From Bacteroidales bacterium (lineage in GTDB: Bacteria; Bacteroidota; Bacteroidia; Bacteroidales; VadinHA17): a stretch of DNA of 5,982 nucleotides. Location: assembly GCA_012514255.1 (NCBI GenBank), contig JAAZAP010000094.1, forward strand, positions 1 to 5,982, read 5' to 3'. Below, piece by piece: positions 1-5,982 of this stretch; within the stretch, counting starts at the first letter, position 1; every line of letters starts with the position of its first letter. The position numbers were made by a program, and so were the translations under genes. The notes beneath the pieces were generated by a model. That model did not search any database, was not told the DNA's origin, and was given only the letters and a program-made list of their open reading frames with translations.

Positions 1-2166
1 GTATGACATAGTTCCCGCGCGATATGGTATATGGGAAACAGCAGTACCCCACTTGATCCTGCCCTTCTGGCTGATGTAGGCTGCCTGACCTGCAAAATCA
101 TAAATCTCACCATTGAGCGAGAGTGAGGAATAAAGCTGGTTATCACCAATCATGTCGCTGAAGATCATATTGATGCTTCCTCCCAGGTTGTTCCTGTATA
201 TTCCTGTTGAAACACCTACATTGGCATTGTTGGAGATGTAATCAAGCTTGAATTTGGGTTTGTAAGGCAGATGCTTCACTGAATTATCCGGAAGGGGCTC
301 AACAACCTTCCTGCTATAGAGTGTTGAGTCAATAAGGTTAGCCGCAGCGTGTGCCAGCGGAGGCAGCGTGCCCGCATCTAGATTGATAACAGAGCCGTCT
401 GCCTCTGAAGGCTTGAAGTCATCAACATCAGCAACCACTATGTGATAGGAATTCTTAATGTAATAATTGTAAACTGTCTTATCTCCGTCACGCGACCAGC
501 TCATGGCTGGCGAATATGGTGTTATGCCGCTTACTCCGGTCATATATGATGTAAGTCTCAGGAGCCGCCCGGTCTCAACCTCATATTTGTACATGTTCCT
601 GAAACCGTCTGCATCTGAGAGGAAGAAGATATGCCTGTCATCAGATGAAAAGGCCGGATTCATGTTATAGGCGCCGTTAAAAACATCGATCTCCCTCACG
701 TCCCTGGTTTTCAGATCAAGGACTGCCAGGGCGAAGCTGAATTTCCTGTGACCGGCTTTATTTCGCTTCTCCTGTGAGAATACTATTTTGCGGCCATCGG
801 CTGACCAGGAAGGATGGATATTCGATTCAAAGTCATCTGTCAGCTGTTCAATCTCACCTGACATGATATCATAAAGGTAAAGATCAGTGATGCCTTCTGC
901 AGAGCCGCTAAAGACAATTTTTCTGCCATCAGGTGACCATGATGGATTTGACAGTGCCGGCACTCCCCTCATGCCAACCTCGCGGGTAATCTTCCCGCGT
1001 TTTGTGTCCACAAAGGCCAGTTTGTTAATGCCGTCACTGAACAGCACAAAGACATACTTTTTGCTGTCAGCCGACCAGCTCCCTCCTGATTCAACATAAT
1101 TGAAATCGTCATATGTGCGGGCAGCGGCCCCTGACACCTTGCTTAAAATCTTTCCGCTGGCAGCATCAGCAATAAAAAGATCCAGGGTGAAGATATTCTT
1201 CTCCGAAAAGAATGCAATATATTTTCCGTCAGGACTTATTGCCGGTGAGATATTGATCCTTCCTCCGTTCTCGTCGGTTATTACCCTTCTGCCGGCAAGT
1301 TCATCTGCTTCTGCTGCAAGATAAGGCTTGTAATAGACTTCCATCGCACTTGCCCATAATCCCGAAAGGGTCTCCTCATTCATTCCAAGGATGGTGTCGG
1401 CCGCCTTTGAGAATCCATATTGGGCTGTCTTCCTGAACAGAGGGATGATTGTTGTGTCACCCCATGTTTTCCCTACCATAGCCCAGAAAGCCTGTCCATA
1501 CCTGTATGGGAAATACTTTGAGTCAGTGGACAGCTTTTTCAGGGTAGGAAAATCCTTGTTCAGCAGCGCATCCCTCATCCACATGGCTGTGTTTGGATCA
1601 ACGCTTCCCAGTGAGAAATACTCTGCCATCCCCTCAATCATCCACAGCGGGATGTTATTCAATGAATAATTGCCGGTAGTGTCAGATTTAGTGAACATAT
1701 TGAACTGGAATGCATGTACCAGCTCATGACCCAGAGTGTGGTCTGTCTGGGCCAGGGTCAGGGCAACAGGCATGATAACCCTGTTTTTCATCCCCTCGGT
1801 AATCCCTCCGGTGCCCGTGCCGATAAGACTGCTGACAGCATTGGTCTGCTGAAAATCGGCATGATTGTTATAAAATATCAGCGGATTTCTCCTTTCAAAA
1901 GTATCCCTGAAGACCTGCTGGTGAATGGCAAACCACTCCTCAGACCATCCCGAAACCGTTTTCAGCAGTGAATCATTCTTCATGCAATGATAGATCTCGA
2001 AAGCGGGAGTCTGAAGGACATCGAATCTGAAGGAACTGTATCCCGGCTTGTTCCTTCCGAAATATTGTGCATCAGCATTTATTGCTACAATGAGCCATGC
2101 TGTCAATACAACAAATGACAGCCTGATCAGCCTTGCGGTATTTATTTTTGTTTTGCACGAACTCAT
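1..2166 (-). CDS. Exported zinc-metallopeptidase-like / TolB-type propeller / outer-membrane barrel fusion (3' end cut off)
   Basis: The frame is open for 722 codons from ATG 2166-2164 to the left edge, where the C-terminus is missing. An in-frame TAG two codons upstream leaves no earlier start. Residues 1-33 look like a Sec signal peptide: basic n-region, hydrophobic stretch at about 16-29, likely cleavage after ADA33. Residues 147-151 read HELVH (bases 1714-1728), a HExxH zinc site. WMIEGMAEYF follows at 175-184, where Glu178 or Glu182 could be the third zinc ligand, as in gluzincin 'peptidase MA'-like domains. From about 305 to 580 there are at least six PD40/TolB-like blade motifs, for example SPDGKYIAFF at 311, SPDGRKIVFS at 411 and SADGRKIVFS at 454-464. 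Residues 637-722 show alternating polar/hydrophobic strands with a GGSINMIFSDMIGDNQL segment, resembling the barrel end of Omp85/surface-antigen-like proteins; this part is inferred. The substrate is unknown. A similar architecture is known in Bacteroidota proteins often labelled TolB-like. Domain calls are firm for the propeller and good for HExxH. Confidence 0.88.
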   Translation of the reverse strand, partial: MSSCKTKINTARLIRLSFVVLTAWLIVAINADAQYFGRNKPGYSSFRFDVLQTPAFEIYHCMKNDSLLKTVSGWSEEWFAIHQQVFRDTFERRNPLIFYNNHADFQQTNAVSSLIGTGTGGITEGMKNRVIMPVALTLAQTDHTLGHELVHAFQFNMFTKSDTTGNYSLNNIPLWMIEGMAEYFSLGSVDPNTAMWMRDALLNKDFPTLKKLSTDSKYFPYRYGQAFWAMVGKTWGDTTIIPLFRKTAQYGFSKAADTILGMNEETLSGLWASAMEVYYKPYLAAEADELAGRRVITDENGGRINISPAISPDGKYIAFFSEKNIFTLDLFIADAASGKILSKVSGAAARTYDDFNYVESGGSWSADSKKYVFVLFSDGINKLAFVDTKRGKITREVGMRGVPALSNPSWSPDGRKIVFSGSAEGITDLYLYDIMSGEIEQLTDDFESNIHPSWSADGRKIVFSQEKRNKAGHRKFSFALAVLDLKTRDVREIDVFNGAYNMNPAFSSDDRHIFFLSDADGFRNMYKYEVETGRLLRLTSYMTGVSGITPYSPAMSWSRDGDKTVYNYYIKNSYHIVVADVDDFKPSEADGSVINLDAGTLPPLAHAAANLIDSTLYSRKVVEPLPDNSVKHLPYKPKFKLDYISNNANVGVSTGIYRNNLGGSINMIFSDMIGDNQLYSSLSLNGEIYDFAGQAAYISQKGRIKWGTAVSHIPYRAGTMSY

Positions 2167-2221
2167 AGCCTATCATATTACTATTACCTGAATACTCCTA
2201 AGTTAATCCATGCGTGTCAAT

Positions 2222-2255
2222 TAAACATACTAACTGACCTAAAGATTGGTTCAAA
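2222..2255 (-). promoter_or_regulatory. Candidate Bacteroidetes-type -33/-7 promoter for the metallopeptidase-propeller gene
   Basis: Read on the minus strand, TTTG (2255-2252) is followed after 22 bp by TATGTTTA (2229-2222). The Bacteroidetes primary-sigma consensus is TTTG at -33 and TAnnTTTG at -7. The -7 box matches except for its last base, and the spacer is slightly long. Transcription would start near 2215, giving a leader of about 50 nt before the ATG at 2166. No Shine-Dalgarno sequence lies at normal distance: an AGGAG at 2199-2195 is 28 bp upstream of the ATG, too far to act as one. That absence is common in this phylum. Confidence 0.3.
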
Positions 2256-2331
2256 AAATATGCCATTACCCGTGGCTGGATTCGAGTCGGTTCATGTAGC
2301 CCGGCAGCATTATTTTATCTATTTTTAAACT

Positions 2332-2373
2332 CGATAACCGATAACCGATAACCGATAACCGATAACCGATAAC
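2332..2373. repeat. Tandem heptamer array, six perfect copies of CGATAAC
   Basis: Six identical 7-bp units fill 42 bp (2332-2338, 2339-2345, 2346-2352, 2353-2359, 2360-2366, 2367-2373), with no degenerate copies. Two bases (AT) separate the array from the ATG at 2376, so the array occupies the place where a ribosome binding site would be and forms most or all of the proximal 5' leader of the serine peptidase mRNA. Because 7 is not a multiple of 3, every plus-strand frame of the array contains TAA, so copy-number change could not extend the peptidase N-terminus. The minus strand stays open and encodes a spurious YRLSVIG-type repeat. The function is unknown. Slippage-prone spacer DNA or a dispersed short tandem repeat are the main possibilities. 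Confidence 0.97.
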
Positions 2374-2375
2374 AT

Positions 2376-4442
2376 ATGAAGAAACTAACCATCATCACCG
2401 TTACGCTTGTCATGGCCCTGATGGGAGCCTGCAAAAGCGAAAAGAAAGAAAAGGCCGTGGCACCGGCCATCGATGTCTCACTCACCGAAGCCGAGAAGGC
2501 AGGCGGTGTGCTTACACCTGAAATCCTCTGGAAGTATGGTCGTGTTGGAGGCATCACCCTCTCTCCTGACGGATCAACAGTGCTCTATCAGGTCACTCAT
2601 TATGACCTCCTTACCGAGGCACGCACCACTAATATCTGGTCAGTCCCCGCATCAGGAGGCGATCCTGTTCAACTGACCACCGAAGGGGGAGCAGGACCTC
2701 AATGGATAGAAGACGGCGCCAGGATAGCTTACCTTGCCGGAGGCAAAATCATGGTAATGAATCCTGACGGCAGCGGTAAAAAAGAGATCACCGGCCTGCA
2801 GGATTTTGAAATACTCTCATTCTCACCGGCCGGTGACATGGTCTATTTCACCCGACGCGTCAAGCTTGACCAGACGGCAAACGAGAAGTACGGCCTCCCC
2901 AATGCAAAGGTGCGCATCATTGATGATCTGATGTACAGGCACTGGGACTACTGGCATGATTACTCATACAGCCATCTCTTCACCGCCTCTTTCGATGGCG
3001 CAACCATCAGCAACGAGAAGGATATCATGGAGGGGCAGCGTTTTGACACACCGGATGCACCCTGGTTCGACGAGGCTGATATAGCATGGAGTCCTGACGG
3101 GAAGCTTATAGCCTATGCCTGTAAGAAACTGACCGGCAAAGCCTACTCACTCAGCACAAACACTGATATCTATCTCTATGACATAGCAGCCGGTGAAGAG
3201 AAGAACATCACCGAGGGCAACATGGGTTATGACAGAACACCTGTCTTCTCCCCTGACGGATCAATGATTGCCTACTCAAGCATGGAGGAAGGAGGGTACG
3301 AGTCAGACCTCGAGAGACTTTTCGTTTACAATATTGCCAACGGCGAACGGAAATGGATTTCCGAAGGTTGGGACTATAACACAGGCAATATCCAGTGGAA
3401 CGGCACAGGCGAGATATGGTTCACAAGCCCCTACCTGGGTACCCAGCCGGTATTCAATATCTCACTGGCATCCGGAAGCATCACCAGGATGACTACGGGC
3501 AAAAACGATATGGGCCCGCTCCGCCTGAACAACAATGTCCTTGTAGCCGGCATACAGTCAATGGCACGCCCCACCGAGGTGGCTAAGGTGGATATGTCAA
3601 ACGGACAGTTCTCTGTGATAACGGATGTCAATGGCCATATCTACGAAAGCATCACTATGGGCAACAGCGAGGAAAAGTATATCAGGACGAAGGATGGCAG
3701 GGACCTGCAGATGTGGATAATTTATCCGCCCGATTTTGACCCCTCGAAGAAATACCCGGCACTGTTGTACTGCAAGGGCGGGCCGCAGGGCCCCCTCGGG
3801 CAGAGCTGGAGCTACCGCTGGAACTACCAGATGATGGCTGCCAACGGATACATCGTGGTGGCTGTCAACCGTCGCGGCAACTCAGGCTTCGGCAGTTACT
3901 GGCGAGAGCAGATCTCGGGTGATTATGGCGGGAAGAACATGCAGGACTACCTTGATGGCATAGACGCAATGGCGAAGGAGCCGTTCGTGGATAAGGATCG
4001 CCTGGGCGCAGTGGGAGCCAGCTACGGTGGCTACTCGGTATTTTATCTCGCCGGGATGCATAACAAGAGGTTCAAGGCGTTCGTGTCGCACTGCGGCGTT
4101 TACAACACCATCGCCGAGTACGGCTCCACCGAGGAGTACTGGTACCCGAACAAGGATTACCAGGGTTCTCCGTGGGACAAGCCCCAGCCTCCCGGATACA
4201 ATAAGTTCTCACCACATACGAAGGTTGACAGGTGGGACACACCCATCCTTATCATCACCGGCGCAAACGACTTCCGCATACCATACAGTCAGAGCTTCGA
4301 GGCGTTCAATTCAGCTACGCTGCGGGGTGTGCCTGCCCGGCTCCTCTTCTTTGAGAATGAGAGTCACTGGGTCACCAAACCACAGAACGCAGTCATCTGG
4401 CAGAAGGAATACTTCGAGTTCCTGGATACCTATCTTAAGTAG
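2376..4442 (+). CDS. S9 family (prolyl oligopeptidase) dipeptidyl peptidase, DPP5-like, predicted lipoprotein
   Basis: A complete 688-residue serine exopeptidase that probably removes dipeptides from oligopeptide N-termini in the envelope. The length is close to that of Porphyromonas gingivalis DPP5 (about 684). Residues 1-18 form a signal peptide followed by Cys19 (LMGAC), a loose lipobox, and then a charged linker rich in Lys and Glu, which suggests lipid anchoring. Residues of about 45-430 form a beta-propeller with blade motifs at 62 (LSPDGSTVLY), 149 (FSPAGDMVYF), 238 (WSPDGKLIAY) and 291 (FSPDGSMIAY). The HWDYWHDYSYSHLF segment at 189-202 resembles DPP5-type enzymes. The alpha/beta-hydrolase domain, about 435-688, carries the nucleophile Ser549 in GASYGGYS, Asp632 in GANDFR and His664 in NESHW, so the triad is intact; NRRGNSGFG at 498-506 is a typical S9 motif. 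The start is fixed by an in-frame TAA at 2370-2372. There is no Shine-Dalgarno sequence, and CGATAAC repeats abut the ATG. The gene is divergent from the metallopeptidase-propeller gene and convergent with the flavoprotein gene. The S9 call is very firm; the DPP5 subtype and P1 preference are inferred. Confidence 0.96.
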   Translation: MKKLTIITVTLVMALMGACKSEKKEKAVAPAIDVSLTEAEKAGGVLTPEILWKYGRVGGITLSPDGSTVLYQVTHYDLLTEARTTNIWSVPASGGDPVQLTTEGGAGPQWIEDGARIAYLAGGKIMVMNPDGSGKKEITGLQDFEILSFSPAGDMVYFTRRVKLDQTANEKYGLPNAKVRIIDDLMYRHWDYWHDYSYSHLFTASFDGATISNEKDIMEGQRFDTPDAPWFDEADIAWSPDGKLIAYACKKLTGKAYSLSTNTDIYLYDIAAGEEKNITEGNMGYDRTPVFSPDGSMIAYSSMEEGGYESDLERLFVYNIANGERKWISEGWDYNTGNIQWNGTGEIWFTSPYLGTQPVFNISLASGSITRMTTGKNDMGPLRLNNNVLVAGIQSMARPTEVAKVDMSNGQFSVITDVNGHIYESITMGNSEEKYIRTKDGRDLQMWIIYPPDFDPSKKYPALLYCKGGPQGPLGQSWSYRWNYQMMAANGYIVVAVNRRGNSGFGSYWREQISGDYGGKNMQDYLDGIDAMAKEPFVDKDRLGAVGASYGGYSVFYLAGMHNKRFKAFVSHCGVYNTIAEYGSTEEYWYPNKDYQGSPWDKPQPPGYNKFSPHTKVDRWDTPILIITGANDFRIPYSQSFEAFNSATLRGVPARLLFFENESHWVTKPQNAVIWQKEYFEFLDTYLK

Positions 4443-4449
4443 GGAATAT

Positions 4450-4477
4450 GCAGTTGGCAGTCGGCAGTCAGCAGTCA
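4450..4477. repeat. Heptamer block, left arm (GCAGTYR x4)
   Basis: Four consecutive 7-bp units lie just after the peptidase stop codon: GCAGTTG, GCAGTCG, GCAGTCA, GCAGTCA. They are near-identical, with variation only in the last two positions. The unit is unrelated in sequence to the CGATAAC array upstream of the same gene but has the same period. The block is inverted relative to the block at 4492-4522. Confidence 0.9.
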
Positions 4478-4530
4478 ATTAAAACTTTCACGACTGCCGA
4501 CCGCGGACTGCTGACTGCTGACTTTATTTC
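4459..4530 (+). terminator. Hairpin between convergent genes, possible terminator of the S9 peptidase gene
   Basis: Bases 4459-4476 can pair with 4506-4523 in an 18-bp stem. Every pair is Watson-Crick except one G-U (4463 with 4519), and the loop is 29 nt. On the plus strand the stem runs into TTTATTTC (4523-4530), a modest U-rich tail, so it could end transcription from the peptidase gene, although the loop is long for an intrinsic terminator. A nested alternative pairs TCGGCAGTC (4461-4469) perfectly with GACTGCCGA (4492-4500) across a 22-nt loop. In the opposite direction there is no T-tract after the stem, so termination of the flavoprotein operon here is less supported. Confidence 0.42.
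4492..4522. repeat. Heptamer block, right arm (GACTGCY-type x4 plus partial)
   Basis: The consecutive units are GACTGCC, GACCGCG, GACTGCT, GACTGCT and a partial GAC. They are the reverse complement of the GCAGTC-type block at 4450-4477, so the two blocks form an inverted pair of tandem arrays. The second unit is degenerate. The block stops 1 bp before the complement of the flavoprotein stop codon (4524-4526), so repeats occupy nearly the whole convergent gap. Confidence 0.88.
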
Positions 4531-5879
4531 GCCCTCATCTTCTTGTCAATAATCTCTGCGGCCTTGATAAGCGGGTATGCAGCCGGCGAAGCTGTCAGCA
4601 ACGGGTGAGTGCCAATCTGCGAGATGAGCAGTGAGTTGATGGTCATCCTGTTCTGGATAATCATTCCTATCACATTTGTAAGCTCACCGGCACTGCAGCC
4701 ACCTATGACCTCTCCCCCGATAATTACTCCTGAACTACGGCTTGCGATAAGCTTGACAGCCTGTTTATGTGCCCCGGGCAGAGTGCCGGGATGGCGGTCT
4801 ATACCTTCGAACAGACCGGTCAGGACGTCAATGTTTTCTGCTTTTGCAGTTGCTTCAGTAAGCCCTGCAGTACCGAAACCAACATCTCCAATGGCTGTTG
4901 CATAGATAGCAATAGTACCTGAAAAGGTTTTGACAACATTCAACTGGTAAAGATTCATTCCTGCAATACGAGCCTCGGCGCATGCGGTAGAAGCAAGCAT
5001 GGTAGGGACACGCCGACGGGTTACAAAGTCGCGCTTCTGTGCACAATCACCCACGGCAAAGATATCAGGTTCATGAGTGCGCATATACTCGTCAACAGCA
5101 ATAAAACTGCTCTCATCAACATAAATTCCAGAATCTTTTGCAAGTTGAGTATTGGGTTTATAGCCTATGGCCAGTATTACCGCATCAGCTGGTATCTCCT
5201 CCCCGCTGTCAAGCAGTACACCTTCAACCTTCTTGTCACCCTTAATTTCACATACGCCACAACCTGTCCTTATGTTAATTCCCCGGTCATTGAGAAGCAG
5301 GGCTATTTTTTCTGACAACTCGGCGTCAAATGCCAGTGAAAGGATATTGGGAAGTTTTTCAATAAGCACCACCTGGTGGCCTATCTTCCTCATCTCGTCA
5401 GAGAGCTCCACGCCAATAAAACCTGCTCCTATGACAACCACTCTCTTGCAGCAGCCAAGTTTTTCCTTCATCTCATCAAGGTAGACCTTGTCTTTTGGCA
5501 CTGTATAAACACTCTCTTTGTCCGTTCCCTTCAGCCATTTTGGTACGGTTGGATATGATCCTGTGGCAATGACCAGCTTCTCATAGCCAATATCAGACCC
5601 GTCAGCCAGTAAGGCTTTCTTCGCCTTAATGTCTATTGAAGTCACCTCTCCCATCATAGTCTCAACCCCCGCCTTTTCCATCATATTATCAACAGGCATG
5701 ATATTAAGTGTGGAGCTGTCAAGCGTGCCGTAGATGTATGGTATACCGCAGGGTACCATAACATCTTTCTGCTTCTTGATCATGGTGAAACTTTTGTTGG
5801 GGTAGGCTGACTTACCTGTAAGAGAGACCACCATTCCCGCAGCGCTGCCGCCTATAACTAAAACATCTGTCTTTTTCAT
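4524..5879 (-). CDS. FAD-dependent pyridine nucleotide-disulfide oxidoreductase, CoA-disulfide reductase/NADH oxidase type
   Basis: A complete 451-residue cytoplasmic flavoenzyme with no signal peptide or membrane segment. The FAD Rossmann motif VIGGSAAG is at 8-15. Cys44 in PCGIPY is at the place of the single redox-active cysteine of CoA-disulfide reductases, NADH oxidases and NADH peroxidases. ATGSYP is at 105-110. The NAD(P)H-binding motif VVVIGAGFIGVELS is at 147-160, and AVGDCA at 275-280 places Asp278 as the second FAD ligand. Residues of about 315-440 form the dimerisation domain, ending in GTHPLLTASP at 423-432. Length fits the single-module members; there is no C-terminal rhodanese domain as in some polysulfide-reducing relatives. 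Other cysteines include a CxxC at 207-210 and a Cys-Cys pair at 143-144. The substrate (oxygen, peroxide, CoA disulfide or polysulfide) cannot be fixed from the sequence. The ATG lies 10 bp after the stop of the upstream gene, suggesting co-transcription; it has an A/T-rich leader and no Shine-Dalgarno sequence. The family call is very firm; the exact activity is open. Confidence 0.95.
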   Translation of the reverse strand: MKKTDVLVIGGSAAGMVVSLTGKSAYPNKSFTMIKKQKDVMVPCGIPYIYGTLDSSTLNIMPVDNMMEKAGVETMMGEVTSIDIKAKKALLADGSDIGYEKLVIATGSYPTVPKWLKGTDKESVYTVPKDKVYLDEMKEKLGCCKRVVVIGAGFIGVELSDEMRKIGHQVVLIEKLPNILSLAFDAELSEKIALLLNDRGINIRTGCGVCEIKGDKKVEGVLLDSGEEIPADAVILAIGYKPNTQLAKDSGIYVDESSFIAVDEYMRTHEPDIFAVGDCAQKRDFVTRRRVPTMLASTACAEARIAGMNLYQLNVVKTFSGTIAIYATAIGDVGFGTAGLTEATAKAENIDVLTGLFEGIDRHPGTLPGAHKQAVKLIASRSSGVIIGGEVIGGCSAGELTNVIGMIIQNRMTINSLLISQIGTHPLLTASPAAYPLIKAAEIIDKKMRAK

Positions 5880-5889
5880 TCTTTATTAT

Positions 5890-5982
5890 TTATTTGTTTG
5901 GTTTTTGGTTTTCAACTGCCTCCATGACCTGGCCGGCCAGGGTTTCAAATGCCTCCACGGCTGTCTTGTTTGTCTGCTGGAA
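5890..5982 (-). CDS. C-terminal fragment of an unidentified gene, likely in an operon with the flavoprotein gene
   Basis: On the minus strand one frame is open from the right edge for 30 codons and ends at TAA (5892-5890). The tail reads FQQTNKTAVEAFETLAGQ and continues to a lysine/asparagine-rich end (NQKPNK). The heptad-like spacing of Ala, Val, Phe and Leu suggests an amphipathic helix. Only the last residues are present, so no family can be assigned; a small helical, phasin-like protein is one guess. The stop is 10 bp upstream of the flavoprotein ATG, with an A/T-rich gap and no visible terminator, which supports one transcription unit. Confidence 0.6.
   Translation of the reverse strand, partial: FQQTNKTAVEAFETLAGQVMEAVENQKPNK

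Noticed and set aside
887..1971. Several plus-strand open frames of 70-92 codons
   Set aside because: All lie antisense to the continuous minus-strand metallopeptidase-propeller frame, whose motifs (HELVH, PD40 blades) are clear.
2190..2220. TTGACA hexamer on the minus strand upstream of the metallopeptidase-propeller gene as a sigma70 -35 box
   Set aside because: There is no TATAAT-like box 16-18 bp downstream, and this phylum normally uses a different -33/-7 consensus.
2265..2290. tRNA T-arm-like string on the minus strand (ACTCGAATCC)
   Set aside because: No matching acceptor, D or anticodon arms could be found on either side. It could be a chance match, and an integration-site remnant is not supported because no integrase or direct repeat is visible.
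2296..2330. Promoter for the serine peptidase gene based on TATTTTTA at 2320-2327
   Set aside because: The string partly fits TAnnTTTG, but no TTTG lies at the expected distance upstream and the area is simply T-rich, so I did not annotate it.
2332..2373. CRISPR-like array
   Set aside because: The units are 7 bp with no spacers and no cas genes are visible, so this is a simple tandem repeat.
2315..2557. Minus-strand 80-codon open frame across the CGATAAC array, with a YRLSVIG repeat at its C-terminus
   Set aside because: It overlaps the start of the well-supported serine peptidase gene, and its repetitive tail is only the translation of the heptamer array, which happens to be open on that strand.
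4027..4482. Plus-strand 151-codon open frame in the alternative frame over the hydrolase domain, ending in the GCAGTC repeats
   Set aside because: It is Ser/Thr/Arg-rich and low in complexity, as expected for an out-of-frame shadow of the S9 catalytic domain, with its tail made of repeat sequence.

Overview
The window reads as chromosomal DNA of a Bacteroidota (Bacteroidetes) organism, probably an anaerobic or environmental Bacteroidales/Marinilabiliales-type lineage. This is an inference from gene content: a DPP5-like S9 peptidase with a lipoprotein-type leader, a TolB-like propeller protein running into an outer-membrane barrel, start codons without Shine-Dalgarno sequences, and one weak match to the Bacteroidetes -33/-7 promoter. 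No rRNA, tRNA, transposase, integrase or CRISPR array is visible.

Layout. (1) Positions 1-2166, minus strand: a long gene cut by the left edge. It encodes an exported protein with an N-terminal HExxH zinc-peptidase-like domain, a TolB/PD40 beta-propeller and the start of what looks like an outer-membrane beta-barrel. (2) 2167-2375: a 209-bp divergent intergenic region holding a weak promoter candidate for the minus gene and six perfect tandem copies of the heptamer CGATAAC, which end 2 bp before the next start codon. (3) 2376-4442, plus strand: a complete S9 prolyl-oligopeptidase-family dipeptidyl peptidase, DPP5-like, with an intact Ser-Asp-His triad. (4) 4443-4523: an 81-bp convergent gap filled by two inverted blocks of a different heptamer, able to form an 18-bp hairpin. 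(5) 4524-5879, minus strand: a complete FAD/NAD(P)H pyridine-nucleotide disulfide oxidoreductase of the CoA-disulfide reductase/NADH oxidase type. (6) 5890-5982, minus strand: the last 30 codons of an upstream gene, probably in the same operon.

How the parts relate. The two left-hand genes are divergent and both encode exported beta-propeller proteins with peptidase signatures of different catalytic classes (metallo and serine). A shared role in processing peptides in the envelope is plausible but not shown. The flavoprotein is a cytoplasmic redox enzyme with no evident link to them. The most unusual signal is non-coding: unrelated 7-bp repeat families sit tightly on both sides of the serine peptidase gene, one against its start codon and the other filling the gap after its stop codon. 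The protein families are individually known types. I do not see a clearly new multi-gene system here; the repeat architecture and the peptidase-propeller-barrel fusion deserve the closest second look.
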